A DNA stretch of 15,892 nt from Dehalococcoidales bacterium (GTDB lineage: Bacteria > Chloroflexota > Dehalococcoidia > Dehalococcoidales > UBA2162). The stretch covers positions 373,094 through 388,985 of the forward strand of contig CP070800.1 in the NCBI GenBank assembly GCA_020343555.1. The letters are read 5' to 3'. How positions within the stretch are numbered: the first letter of the stretch is position 1; each line of letters starts with the position of its first letter. This document shows positions 1 to 7,321 of the stretch, in pieces. The notes beneath the pieces were generated by a model. The model was given only the letters and a program-made list of their open reading frames with translations. It ran no database searches and was not told the DNA's origin. The translations under genes and the position numbers were made by a program.

Positions 1-758
1 CGGTATCTCACCGGGCTGAAAATGGTACTGACCATGCAGAATTGACAGCCGTGACCACAGCCGCGTTCGGCTTCCACGAGGTAAAGATTTCCAAGTTCGG
101 TATCAGGTGTCATGATAACGGTATGTGATTGATAATTCTCAAGTTCGGTCAGCCATTGTCGTTTTACAGGCTTATCCGCGTTTTCCTGTGGCACATATAC
201 TCCTGGATTCTCAGAGAGGACTTCCAGGAGATCATCCCGTTTACCCCCTATGCCTTCCCCCAGTACCGGAAGCATACCAGGTAGAATAACCTCGGCTTCA
301 CCGATGCACAGGCAGTCGAAAAAAGGTGCCAGGGGTATTGGATTAGCCGTGATACAGGGACCGCCGGCTATTACCAATGGGTGACTTTCATCTCTGTCTT
401 TGGCGTAAAGTGGCACACCGCTTGATTTCAGTATTTTTTTCACGTTAAAGTAGTCGAGTTCATAGGTAACGGAGAAAGCTACAACCGCAAAGTCCGGGAG
501 AGGTCTCTCAGATTCCAGGCTGAGTGGAGTTACAAAACCGCCTTTGACAGGCTGTTCGAGGAATACCCTTTCACAGACAACATTATCATAGTCGTTCAGC
601 AGTTTATAAATGGTTTGAATACCAAGGCTGGACATTCCGATGTAATAAGAATTGGGGTATACCAGCGCAACCGGCAACCTGCCGCCCCAGTCTTTCAGTA
701 CCGTACCTGTTTCACGCGAAACTCTGTACCTGGCATTTTTAGAGCGGTTTTTACTCAT
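1..758 (-). CDS. B12-binding-type radical SAM protein, N-terminal part (runs off left edge)
   Basis: This open frame starts at ATG 758 and stays open to the window edge, giving 252 codons; the C-terminus is missing. The first ~200 residues resemble the cobalamin-binding-like N-terminal domain of B12-type radical SAM proteins, with the segments LPVALVYPNSYYIGMSSLG, FAVVAFSVTYELDYFNV and LVIAGGPCITANP. The radical SAM iron-sulfur motif follows as CGHGCQFC, with Cys234, Cys238 and Cys241 (CxxxCxxC). The order matches the uncharacterised radical SAM family often found beside DUF2344 proteins in anaerobes, but the specificity part lies outside the window, so I name no reaction. There is no Shine-Dalgarno sequence before the ATG; a TATAAT lies 7 nt upstream inside an inverted repeat. 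It lies 33 nt downstream of the R3H/ATPase gene and could also be read from that operon. Confidence 0.85.
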   Translation of the reverse strand, partial: MSKNRSKNARYRVSRETGTVLKDWGGRLPVALVYPNSYYIGMSSLGIQTIYKLLNDYDNVVCERVFLEQPVKGGFVTPLSLESERPLPDFAVVAFSVTYELDYFNVKKILKSSGVPLYAKDRDESHPLVIAGGPCITANPIPLAPFFDCLCIGEAEVILPGMLPVLGEGIGGKRDDLLEVLSENPGVYVPQENADKPVKRQWLTELENYQSHTVIMTPDTELGNLYLVEAERGCGHGCQFCMVSTIFSPVRY

Positions 759-791
759 AGTCCGTATTATAGACTTTTATGAGTAAAAACC
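746..791 (-). promoter_or_regulatory. Inverted repeat with TATAAT in its loop over the radical SAM start codon
   Basis: Positions 746-758 and 779-791 form a perfect 13-bp inverted repeat; on the minus strand the distal arm reads ATGAGTAAAAACC and contains the start codon itself. Inside it, 759-762 (AGTC) pairs with 772-775 (GACT), extending the stem to 17 bp with a 3-nt bulge (776-778) and a 9-nt loop (763-771). The loop contains TATAAT on the minus strand (771-766), whose last base is 7 nt before the A of ATG. There is no convincing -35 box. The spacing would put the transcript start at or next to the ATG (leaderless), and a read-through RNA would hide the AUG in the stem. The repeat is seen directly; the function is inferred. 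Confidence 0.55.
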
Positions 792-2321
792 CTAGTCCTT
801 GTAAAAACGTACCCGTCTCTGGGGATCTTTTCCAGCACTCTGAGAGTTCAGTTCGTTACGTTCGGCGATGAGGTGCTGGAGTCGTCGGATGTAGGCTCCC
901 TGCGGACTCAGTTCGATCTCTTCCTCGCCGTTTTTCATCTTGTTAATGGCATCATGGGCTTCCCTGAGAGCGGTGGTGAGAGAGTCGGCTCTCTCAAAGT
1001 TCTCGTTATTCCTGTTTCCCGGAGTAATCGTGTGGAGGAACTGCCTTATCTGTGACGGAGTGTTACTTCTCAGGACGTATATCGGGAGGTTGGTGATCTC
1101 GGCGTCTTTGACCTTCTGCGGTTTCCGCCGGTAGTACCGTTTCGAGGTTACAAAAAGGTCTGCGTTCTTAATATTTTCAACTATCTCCACATTTGCCAGC
1201 ATCTCTTTAGCTGTCTGCTCGAATCTGCCCCGGTTTACTCCGAACAGATAGAGTCGATGGAGTTTGCCTTCTCTAACCTGCGGTTTAGTACGGGAGGTTT
1301 TTACCGGCGTTTCCACCGGAGTTGATTTCTCTACTACAACCTCCCCCTCTTCATCAAGCCATCGTACCTCTGTTGCGACTACCTGTCCCCGGAGGGTAGT
1401 GTCTACCGCTTCTGTAACATCCGGGTGAATCGACACTCTATCCCTGTCCAGTATCTCGACGACGATACCGAAAGTCGGCGGAGATGTTCGTTCCAATATG
1501 GATTTTTGTGTCCCGCGTCTCTTGGCTTCTTCATCTCCCAGGGTTACACTCTGAATACCTCCGATAAGGTCGGAAAGTGTCGGATTCAATATCAGGTTTT
1601 CAAGAGTATTACCATGAGCTGTTCCGACAAGTTGAACACCGCGTTCAGCTATTGTCCGGGCTGCCAGAGCTTCCAGTTCAGTGCCCATCTCGTCGATGAC
1701 TATCACTTCCGGCATATGGTTTTCCACGGCTTCTATCATCACGGCGTGCTGGTTGACCGGTGACGTTACCTGCATCCGTCGGGCATGGCCTATTGCCGGG
1801 TGAGGGATATCACCATCACCGGCTATCTCATTGGATGTATCTACTATGATAACGCGTTTTTCAAAATCATCGGCGAGTACCCGGGCTATCTCGCGGAGCA
1901 TTGTCGTCTTACCTACGCCGGGCCTTCCCAGCAGCATCACACTCTTTCCCGAAGCTATCAGGTCCTCGATCACCTTTATTGTGCCGGTAACTGCGCGACC
2001 GACACGGCAGGTGAGTCCTACGATACGGCCCTGCCGGTTGCGGATTGCCGATATGCGGTGAAGAGTGCGTTCTATACCGGCACGGTTATCGTCACCGAAG
2101 GTTCCAACCCGGGAGGATACATACTCGATATCTTCCTCACTCACTTCGGTTGGAACAAGAATCATTTCTCTGTCAGGAAAACGTGCTTCCGCAGGTCGTC
2201 CCAGGTCGAGGACTACTTCGATCAGTTCATGGACGTCACTTTGCTGATACAAAGGTGTCTGAATATGCGGTGGGAATATATTAAGCAGTGCATCCAGATC
2301 ATCGGTTATTATCTTTTGCAC
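792..2321 (-). CDS. R3H domain-containing AAA ATPase (YCF45/SpoIIIAA-like)
   Basis: This is a 509-residue cytoplasmic ATPase with a nucleic-acid-binding tail. An N-terminal region of ~110 residues precedes a P-loop at 132-140 (GRPGVGKTT) and a Walker B at 206-211 (VIVIDE), followed by the conserved [13 protein letters not shown] stretch. This is the arrangement of the SpoIIIAA/YCF45 ATPases. Residues ~355-435 look like a second alpha/beta module, and residues 472-509 form an R3H domain (Arg480...His483, RRLQH, then a basic end), which binds single-stranded nucleic acid in known proteins. The cellular role of the family is not settled. The start is GTG at 2321, supported by GGGAGG about 6 nt upstream; no ATG fits. 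It lies 45 nt after the acyl-CoA synthetase gene and is probably in the same operon. Confidence 0.87.
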   Translation of the reverse strand: MQKIITDDLDALLNIFPPHIQTPLYQQSDVHELIEVVLDLGRPAEARFPDREMILVPTEVSEEDIEYVSSRVGTFGDDNRAGIERTLHRISAIRNRQGRIVGLTCRVGRAVTGTIKVIEDLIASGKSVMLLGRPGVGKTTMLREIARVLADDFEKRVIIVDTSNEIAGDGDIPHPAIGHARRMQVTSPVNQHAVMIEAVENHMPEVIVIDEMGTELEALAARTIAERGVQLVGTAHGNTLENLILNPTLSDLIGGIQSVTLGDEEAKRRGTQKSILERTSPPTFGIVVEILDRDRVSIHPDVTEAVDTTLRGQVVATEVRWLDEEGEVVVEKSTPVETPVKTSRTKPQVREGKLHRLYLFGVNRGRFEQTAKEMLANVEIVENIKNADLFVTSKRYYRRKPQKVKDAEITNLPIYVLRSNTPSQIRQFLHTITPGNRNNENFERADSLTTALREAHDAINKMKNGEEEIELSPQGAYIRRLQHLIAERNELNSQSAGKDPQRRVRFYKD

Positions 2322-2366
2322 CGGTTCCTCCCGCTGCCACCGGATATTTGTTCTCCTAGTCGCAGC

Positions 2367-3956
2367 TTATTTAGCTCTGTCTCTTAATATTCGTCTTAAA
2401 ATTTTACCGACCTGCGTTTTTGGTATTTCGTCTATAAATTCTACCAGTCTTATTCTCTTGTAAGGTGACAGTCTTTCTCTGCAAAATTCTATCAGTTCAT
2501 CTCCCGAACAGGCGATTCCATCTTGAGGTACAATATATGCTTTTGGTAATTCACCAGCCAGGTCATCCGGTACGCCGACCACGGCGCATTCTTTGACCGC
2601 AGGATGTTCGTAGAGGGTGGCTTCAACCTCTGCCGGTGCGATGGTATAGCCCTTATATTTAATTATCTCCTTTTTCCTGTCTACTATATAAAAATACCCC
2701 TCTTTATCCATCTTGGCAAGGTCTCCGGTGTAGAGCCAGCCGTCCCTGAGCGTAACAGTGTTTTCTTCCGGTCTGTTAAGATACCCTTTCATCACCTGGG
2801 GACCGCGCAGTACCAACTCACCGATCTCACCCGGCGGCAATTCCCTGGTGCCTGTTTCTTCATCCATGATACGAGCATCGGTGTCCATGATCGGTATTCC
2901 TATTGTACCGGGCTTTATCCTGTCAGGCGGCGAGGTATGGGTTTCCGGTGAAGCTTCACTCAATCCGTAGGCAAGTATCATCTTGACTCCGGTCTCGTTA
3001 TCCCACTTTTCCTTGATTTCAGGCGGGATTGGCATTGCTCCGGCTTTGACATATCTCAGGCTCGAAAGGTCATATTTCCCCATTGACGGGCTGTTTATCA
3101 GCATCGTGTAAAGCGAGGCTGCACCATGGAGGAGCGTCGCTTTATCCTTTTCAATAGTAGCAAGAAGGCTATCTGAATCATAACGCGGCATTGTAACAAC
3201 CTTCGCTCCGGCGTATATCGGCGAGTTCACGCAGGTACAAGCTCCCCAACTGTGGTAGAAGGGCAACAAACCCACAATCACGTCATCTTCCGTCCAGCCA
3301 AGGAAAGTGGCGTTCTGTATTGCATTGGCGACCAGGTTATAGTGAGTCAACATTACGCCTTTTGGGAAGCCTGTCGTACCTCCGGTATATTCGATCGCTG
3401 CAACGTCCTCCCTCGGATCTATCTTTACCTCCGGAGCTACCGGAGGATACTCGTTGTAGATTGTATTTAACGATATCATTCCCGGTATATCTTCACAGTC
3501 TATAAGTATGACAGATTCCAGCCTTGTTTCTTCTCTGATTTCTTCCACGACCGGATAGGTTTCCTGATTGCAGATAACAGCAATAGCTTCCGAGTCGGTC
3601 ACTACATGTCGTAATTCATCCTTTTTATAGGTTGGATTAACCGGAGTGACCGAACCTCCTGCCTTGAGTATCCCGTAGTAGCCGATAACATATTCGATAC
3701 CATTTGGCAGAAAAACGACAGCCCTGCCGCCGCGTTTCAGACCGAATACCGATAAAGCCGCAGCGAGACGGTTTGTCCGGTCATCTAACTCGTTGTAGGT
3801 GATTGAATCCTCACCGGAACAGAAAGCAGGCCTGTCAGGATACCGTTCAGCAGTATCAGTCAGGAATTTGAAAAGAGGTATTTCAGGATACTCGATATAC
3901 CGCGGTATGCCCTCCGGCCAAAATTTAAACCAGGGTCTGTCATTCGGGATATTCAA
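2367..3956 (-). CDS. AMP-forming acyl-CoA synthetase (long-chain fatty acid-CoA ligase family)
   Basis: This 529-residue adenylate-forming enzyme would activate a carboxylic acid with ATP and then transfer it to CoA. The full motif set is visible: P-loop YTGGTTGFPKG at 190-200, YGLSEASPETH at 330-340, TGDLAKMD at 410-417, the hinge DRKKEIIKYKG at 426-436, and the C-terminal catalytic lysine in PKTQVGK (Lys518). Length and order fit FadD-type medium- or long-chain acyl-CoA synthetases, but the acyl substrate cannot be read from the sequence; a coumarate- or other aryl-CoA ligase is possible. The start is TTG at 3956, with AGGAG 10 nt upstream; the nearby ATG is out of frame. It follows pyrE by 32 nt. 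No membrane segment or signal peptide is seen. Confidence 0.9.
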   Translation of the reverse strand: MNIPNDRPWFKFWPEGIPRYIEYPEIPLFKFLTDTAERYPDRPAFCSGEDSITYNELDDRTNRLAAALSVFGLKRGGRAVVFLPNGIEYVIGYYGILKAGGSVTPVNPTYKKDELRHVVTDSEAIAVICNQETYPVVEEIREETRLESVILIDCEDIPGMISLNTIYNEYPPVAPEVKIDPREDVAAIEYTGGTTGFPKGVMLTHYNLVANAIQNATFLGWTEDDVIVGLLPFYHSWGACTCVNSPIYAGAKVVTMPRYDSDSLLATIEKDKATLLHGAASLYTMLINSPSMGKYDLSSLRYVKAGAMPIPPEIKEKWDNETGVKMILAYGLSEASPETHTSPPDRIKPGTIGIPIMDTDARIMDEETGTRELPPGEIGELVLRGPQVMKGYLNRPEENTVTLRDGWLYTGDLAKMDKEGYFYIVDRKKEIIKYKGYTIAPAEVEATLYEHPAVKECAVVGVPDDLAGELPKAYIVPQDGIACSGDELIEFCRERLSPYKRIRLVEFIDEIPKTQVGKILRRILRDRAK

Positions 3957-3988
3957 CGGGTACTTACTCCTTTCTGGTATGGGCTTTG

Positions 3989-4516
3989 TCAGTTCACACT
4001 CTCCTTGAGTTCGTCCATAGTGAATAATGAATGCAATCTCAATCCTTCTTTTTCCAGGTTTTCCCGTCCTTTGATGTCACGTTCGATCACACACAAGACA
4101 TTCTCAACAATCGCTCCGAAACCTCTCAGGTCGTTGGTGCTTAAAACCACCTGTCCTCCAGTGGTGATCACGTCTTCGATAACGCAAAGTTTTTTCCCGT
4201 CGACGGCTGTGCCTTCCGCCAACTTGCAGGTGCCGTATTCTTTTGCATTTTTCCTGACATAAACAACCGGCAGCCCTGTTTTCAAAGAAAGAGCAGTGGC
4301 TATCGGTATCCCGCCCATCTCAAGCCCTGCCAGGATCTCTGTGCCATCTGGTACCAGTTTGGCTATCTCCGATGCAATATCCGACAGTAGTGTCGGATAT
4401 GATTCGAACAGGTACTTATCGAAATATTCATTTGAAACCTGTCCAGAACGGAGCGTGAAGTTGCCGGTCAGGTGCGATATATTATAGATTCTTGCTGCCA
4501 GTTCTTTTCTGTTCAT
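3989..4516 (-). CDS. pyrE: Orotate phosphoribosyltransferase
   Basis: PyrE joins orotate to PRPP to give orotidine 5'-monophosphate, the fifth step of de novo pyrimidine synthesis. The 175-residue protein has FTLRSGQVSNEYFDKY at 20-35 (orotate/phosphate site), LEMGGIPIAT at 65-74, the flexible-loop region VRKNAKEYGT at 87-96, and the PRPP-binding loop VIEDVITTGGQ at 112-122. It is shorter than the ~210-residue enterobacterial enzyme and matches the compact type seen in archaea and many anaerobes; all key motifs are present, so it should be functional. The ATG at 4516 comes 6 nt after the pdxT stop, so translation is probably coupled. No other pyrimidine gene is in the window. Confidence 0.93.
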   Translation of the reverse strand: MNRKELAARIYNISHLTGNFTLRSGQVSNEYFDKYLFESYPTLLSDIASEIAKLVPDGTEILAGLEMGGIPIATALSLKTGLPVVYVRKNAKEYGTCKLAEGTAVDGKKLCVIEDVITTGGQVVLSTNDLRGFGAIVENVLCVIERDIKGRENLEKEGLRLHSLFTMDELKESVN

Positions 4517-4522
4517 TTACTC

Positions 4523-5101
4523 TCACTTTTCTCCTGAGATCATATCGAGAAAATATCGGTGGAATCTCAGGTCTTCCGTCAGTTCCGGGTGAAACGCGGA
4601 GACGAGGAATTGACCCTGCCTTGCTGCGACTGCAGTGCCGTCATCCAGTCTGGCGAGTACTTCGGTGGTACCGTTGACACTTTCAATCAGAGGAGCCCGT
4701 ATGAACACGGCGTGAAATGGCTTTTCACCGAGAACGGGAATGTTAAGATCCGTCTCGAAACTCTCGTTCTGTCTGCCGAAAGCGTTACGCCTGACGGATA
4801 TATCCATCAGGCTAAGCGGTTCCACTTTAGAGTCGGGAATCTCCTTTGCCAGCAATATCATTCCGGCGCAGGTACCGAAAATCGGCTTGCCTTCATCCGC
4901 AAGCTTTTTAATTGCTGATACCAGCTTGTAATCTTTCATCAGCTTGCTGATGGTTGTACTTTCCCCACCGGGAATAATTAACCCGTCCAGTCCTGCCAGT
5001 TGACGGGGCAGACGGACGGGTATCGCTTCCACTCCCAGTTTCTCCAGTACTGCTATGTGTTCGGCAAAGGCTCCCTGCGATGCAAGGACACCTGTTTTCA
5101 T
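4523..5101 (-). CDS. pdxT: Pyridoxal 5'-phosphate synthase glutaminase subunit PdxT
   Basis: PdxT hydrolyses glutamine and channels ammonia to PdxS in the PLP synthase complex. It is a class I glutamine amidotransferase: PGGEST at 44-49 (oxyanion region), nucleophile Cys78 in GTCAGM, and the His171/Glu173 pair in HPEL complete the triad. I chose the start at ATG 5101, giving 192 residues, because it begins MKTGVLASQG like known PdxT proteins and has GAGG 8 nt upstream. An in-frame ATG at 5131 would add ten atypical residues and overlap the pdxS stop codon; it has no well-placed Shine-Dalgarno sequence. The gene is directly downstream of pdxS (23-nt gap) and 6 nt before pyrE. Confidence 0.94.
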   Translation of the reverse strand: MKTGVLASQGAFAEHIAVLEKLGVEAIPVRLPRQLAGLDGLIIPGGESTTISKLMKDYKLVSAIKKLADEGKPIFGTCAGMILLAKEIPDSKVEPLSLMDISVRRNAFGRQNESFETDLNIPVLGEKPFHAVFIRAPLIESVNGTTEVLARLDDGTAVAARQGQFLVSAFHPELTEDLRFHRYFLDMISGEK

Positions 5102-5124
5102 ACCATTTTCCTCATTATTTTCTG

Positions 5125-6006
5125 CTACCATCCCCTGGACGCCAGCAGTTCATCTTCCGGTATCTGTTTTATCTCTAGTCCCGGCATTGCTTCGCCAAGA
5201 TCCTTGGATACTCTGGCGATTATTTCCGGATCTTCATAGTGAGTCGTCGCTTCGACGATCGCTTTTGCCCTTACCTCAGGATTGGTTGATTTGAAGATAC
5301 CGGAACCGACAAATACTCCCTCGGCGCCAAGCTGCATCATCAAAGCGGCGTCGGTCGGTGTGGCAATCCCGCCGGCGGCGAAATTAACGACCGGCAGTTT
5401 ACCCGTCCTGTGTACTTCTTCTATCAGTTCGAATGGCGCGCTCATATCCTTGGCAACCTTCATCAGCTCTTCCTGCGGGGTATTCACCAGGTTGCGGATG
5501 CCGTCCATAACCGACCTCATGTGCCTGACTGCTTCGACGATGTTTCCCGTACCTGCTTCTCCCTTGGTGCGTATCATTGCCGCCCCTTCGCCGATGCGGC
5601 GGAGAGCTTCTCCAAGGTCCCGGCAGCCGCAGACAAAAGGCGTTTTAAAGTCGTGCTTCCATACATGATAGTTTTCATCAGCTGGAGTTAACACTTCGGA
5701 TTCGTCGATGTAATCGACACCAAGTGCCTGTAACGCCTGGGCTTCAACGAAATGACCGATACGGCATTTTGCCATTACCGGTATGGTGACCGACTTCATG
5801 ATATTTTCGATTATGGTCGGATCTGCCATGCGGGCTACTCCGCCGGCAGCCCTGATATCAGCCGGTACTCTCTCCAGTGCCATCACGGCGCATGCTCCGG
5901 CGTCTTCGGCGATCTTGGCATGTTCCGGAGTGACCACGTCCATGATCACGCCACCCTTGAACATCTGAGCGAGTCCGGTCTTGACTTTCCACGTTCCGGT
6001 TTCCAT
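5125..6006 (-). CDS. pdxS: Pyridoxal 5'-phosphate synthase lyase subunit PdxS
   Basis: PdxS condenses ribose 5-phosphate, glyceraldehyde 3-phosphate and ammonia from PdxT directly to PLP (the DXP-independent route). The 293-residue TIM barrel has normal length. Visible active-site residues are Asp23 (VIMDVV), the Schiff-base lysine Lys80 ([10 protein letters not shown]), the second lysine Lys148, and the phosphate-binding GEAGTGN at 149-155. The ATG at 6006 has AGAGG 6 nt upstream. It is the first gene of the probable pdxS-pdxT-pyrE-acyl-CoA synthetase-R3H/ATPase operon and sits behind a strong-looking promoter at 6050-6078. Nothing is missing or unusual in the protein. Confidence 0.96.
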   Translation of the reverse strand: METGTWKVKTGLAQMFKGGVIMDVVTPEHAKIAEDAGACAVMALERVPADIRAAGGVARMADPTIIENIMKSVTIPVMAKCRIGHFVEAQALQALGVDYIDESEVLTPADENYHVWKHDFKTPFVCGCRDLGEALRRIGEGAAMIRTKGEAGTGNIVEAVRHMRSVMDGIRNLVNTPQEELMKVAKDMSAPFELIEEVHRTGKLPVVNFAAGGIATPTDAALMMQLGAEGVFVGSGIFKSTNPEVRAKAIVEATTHYEDPEIIARVSKDLGEAMPGLEIKQIPEDELLASRGW

Positions 6007-6049
6007 TTTGTCCTCTTTTCACTGGTGAATTTGCCTTTTTCCCTAGTAA

Positions 6050-6078
6050 ATTCTACTACTGTTCTGATTCTTTATCAA
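6050..6078 (-). promoter_or_regulatory. Predicted sigma70 promoter of the pdxS operon
   Basis: On the minus strand, TTGATA (6078-6073) is followed after exactly 17 nt by TAGAAT (6055-6050). Each box matches the consensus at 5 of 6 positions. The predicted start near 6043 gives a leader of about 37 nt that holds the AGAGG ribosome binding site of pdxS. The -10 region lies in a near-palindrome (AGTAGAATTTACT), which could be an operator but is too weak to call. Confidence 0.6.
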
Positions 6079-6183
6079 GCGTGAGGTTGGATTAACGGGG
6101 ATTACCGCCCGAAAGAAGTAGATTCCTGCCTTCGCGAAAATAACAACAGCTCGAATATTCGTGTGATTAAAACGATCTTGGGC

Positions 6184-6903
6184 TTATTTGATCGGTCTTT
6201 TCTCGGGAATGCCGGGCCGGCGGGGGTATTTGTCCGGTGTCGGGGAAACCTTGTCGATTATCACAAGGTACCGATCGTCAATTAGATCGTCGAGTTCAAC
6301 CAGTCTTACCTCTCGTAAGCTACCCCCAAGGATATCTATCGCCTTTAAGGATTCCTCCACTTCCTTACGGACATCACCTTTCTTGGGCGTAATCACCGTT
6401 CCGCCGGTCGGACAGAAGGGGAGGGTCAGTTCTGCGAGCGCAGCCAGCGAAGCCACCGCCCTTGATATCACGACATTGAATCGTGCCCGGTATTCGGTTT
6501 TGTGGGCCAGATCCTCTGCACGTCCGGTAACTACTTCCACATTTTCAAGACCGAGTGTGCTGACGACATAGTTCAGGAACTCGGTCTTTTTTGCGGTTGC
6601 TTCTATCAGTGCTAATTTCATTTCGGGAAGTGCAATCTTCAGTGGTATTCCCGGGAGTCCGGCTCCGGCGCCTACATCGAGTATATTAAGATTTTCATAC
6701 AGACGAGAATTATCAAGTACGGAATATATTGTGAGTGAATCCAGGAAATGTCTAATCTGGACTTGTTCATAACCGGTAATCGCAGTAAGGTTAATACGCT
6801 GATTCCAGTCCAGCATTTCACGGCAGTATTCTTCGAATTGCCTGACCTGTTTCCGACTTAACTGCAATCCTAGTTTTTCAGCTCCGGTAATCAGTTTGTC
6901 CAT
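6184..6903 (-). CDS. rsmG: 16S rRNA (guanine-N7)-methyltransferase RsmG
   Basis: RsmG (GidB) uses S-adenosylmethionine to methylate N7 of the 16S rRNA guanine equivalent to G527, near the streptomycin-binding site. The 239-residue protein shows the family helix DWNQRINLTAIT at ~32-43, the SAM-binding motif ILDVGAGAGLPG at 74-85, VISRAVASL at ~145-153, and the common basic tail YPRRPGIPEKRP. The start is ATG 6903, preceded by GGAAG at 7 nt; a longer frame from a TTG at 6948 adds an untypical 15-residue leader and was not used. It faces away from pilB across the intergenic region and is separated from pdxS by 177 nt containing a promoter, so it is probably its own transcript. Confidence 0.94.
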   Translation of the reverse strand: MDKLITGAEKLGLQLSRKQVRQFEEYCREMLDWNQRINLTAITGYEQVQIRHFLDSLTIYSVLDNSRLYENLNILDVGAGAGLPGIPLKIALPEMKLALIEATAKKTEFLNYVVSTLGLENVEVVTGRAEDLAHKTEYRARFNVVISRAVASLAALAELTLPFCPTGGTVITPKKGDVRKEVEESLKAIDILGGSLREVRLVELDDLIDDRYLVIIDKVSPTPDKYPRRPGIPEKRPIK

Positions 6904-6938
6904 ACCTTTTCTTCCGAGTTCCGAATTTATAACGATGA

Positions 6939-6967
6939 TATATAACAACCGAACACTATGTAGTTAA
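6939..6967 (-). promoter_or_regulatory. Possible promoter of rsmG
   Basis: On the minus strand, TTAACT (6967-6962) and TATATA (6944-6939) are 17 nt apart, with a predicted start near 6932 and a leader of about 29 nt containing GGAAG. Each box matches the consensus at only 4 of 6 positions and the region is AT-rich, so this is a weak call. Confidence 0.3.
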
Positions 6968-6972
6968 GATCC

Positions 6973-6988
6973 TTGAATTAATCGATAT
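6973..6988 (+). repeat. Imperfect direct repeat, copy 1
   Basis: TTGAATTAATCGATAT matches copy 2 (7121-7135) in 15 positions with one extra C. The two copies are 148 nt apart in the same orientation within the divergent intergenic region and could be paired binding sites. Copy 1 overlaps the candidate -35 box of the pilus operon. Confidence 0.45.
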
Positions 6989-7000
6989 TCTCTTGATAAT
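6973..7000 (+). promoter_or_regulatory. Possible promoter of the pilus operon
   Basis: TTGAAT (6973-6978) is followed after 16 nt by GATAAT (6995-7000), with 4 of 6 and 5 of 6 matches to the sigma70 boxes. A start near 7007 would leave a ~315-nt leader before pilB. AT-rich DNA produces such matches by chance, so confidence is modest. Confidence 0.35.
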
Positions 7001-7120
7001 TTGTAATTCACGATTACTCTGAGGTGTGTTTGTTTATTGTATACATAAGTCCGGCATTAATTAGCCGTTTGGTTAACCCTCTACCACTATAACATCATGG
7101 TAAAATTCTTTTTATCAGGG

Positions 7121-7135
7121 TTGAATTAATGATAT
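7121..7135 (+). repeat. Imperfect direct repeat, copy 2
   Basis: TTGAATTAATGATAT, the downstream partner of the element at 6973-6988, lacks one C. It lies inside the predicted pilB leader and has no good -10 box at promoter spacing, so it is more likely a binding site or chance than a second promoter. Confidence 0.4.
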
Positions 7136-7188
7136 CTACAAGCATATTTATTATATCATTCGTGTTGAAAAAATATGCCATCGATTTC

Positions 7189-7223
7189 GGTCTTGGCTGA
7201 CCTGGAAATGGCCCTACAAGACC
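7189..7223 (+). other. Hairpin in the pilB leader
   Basis: GGTCTTG (7189-7195) and CAAGACC (7217-7223) are perfect inverted arms separated by 21 nt. An alternative fold pairs the inner GGC with GCC and leaves a bulge. There is no U-tract after it, so it is not a standard intrinsic terminator. It could be a leader RNA structure or an operator. Confidence 0.35.
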
Positions 7224-7321
7224 TAGTTAATGACTAACCGGCAGTCTATATTAGTAAATGAGAAGACTGGCACAGGACAAAATATGCTGTTAATAAGATC
7301 ATCCGGGAGTGTTTAACAAGA

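Larger units (their letters stand above)
6904..7321. other. Divergent intergenic region between rsmG and pilB
   Basis: This 418-nt AT-rich stretch has no convincing gene; its open frames are short and lack ribosome binding sites. It should hold the rsmG promoter at its left end and the pilB promoter on the plus strand. I see an imperfect 15-16-nt direct repeat (6973-6988 and 7121-7135), two 8-bp palindromes (TGTATACA near 7039 and GGTTAACC near 7071), a small CGGC/GCCG hairpin near 7051-7067, and a 7-bp stem at 7189-7223. If the promoter at 6973-7000 is used, the pilB leader is about 315 nt long. I looked for a c-di-GMP-I riboswitch core and did not find one. Confidence 0.6.

Noticed and set aside
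746..791. The 13-bp inverted repeat as an intrinsic terminator or a transposon end
   Set aside because: No U-tract follows the stem on either strand and the stem is AT-rich; no transposase or target duplication is nearby. The position over a start codon fits regulation better.
1785..2387. A 200-codon plus-strand open frame opposite the R3H/ATPase gene
   Set aside because: It lies almost fully antisense to a gene with intact Walker A/B and R3H motifs, its translation has no recognisable domain and an unusual composition, and no ribosome binding site is visible.
6103..6172. Palindromes (CGAATATTCG, TTCGCGAA) after rsmG as a terminator
   Set aside because: They are short self-complementary words without loop and U-tract, so they do not make a convincing terminator hairpin.
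7071..7078. GGTTAACC and the nearby TGTATACA palindromes as operator sites
   Set aside because: Eight-base palindromes are expected by chance in this AT-rich region and neither is repeated.
7001..7321. c-di-GMP-I (GEMM) riboswitch before pilB
   Set aside because: Expected from the context, but the GCAAAC and CGCAAAGCCACGGG-like core motifs are not present.
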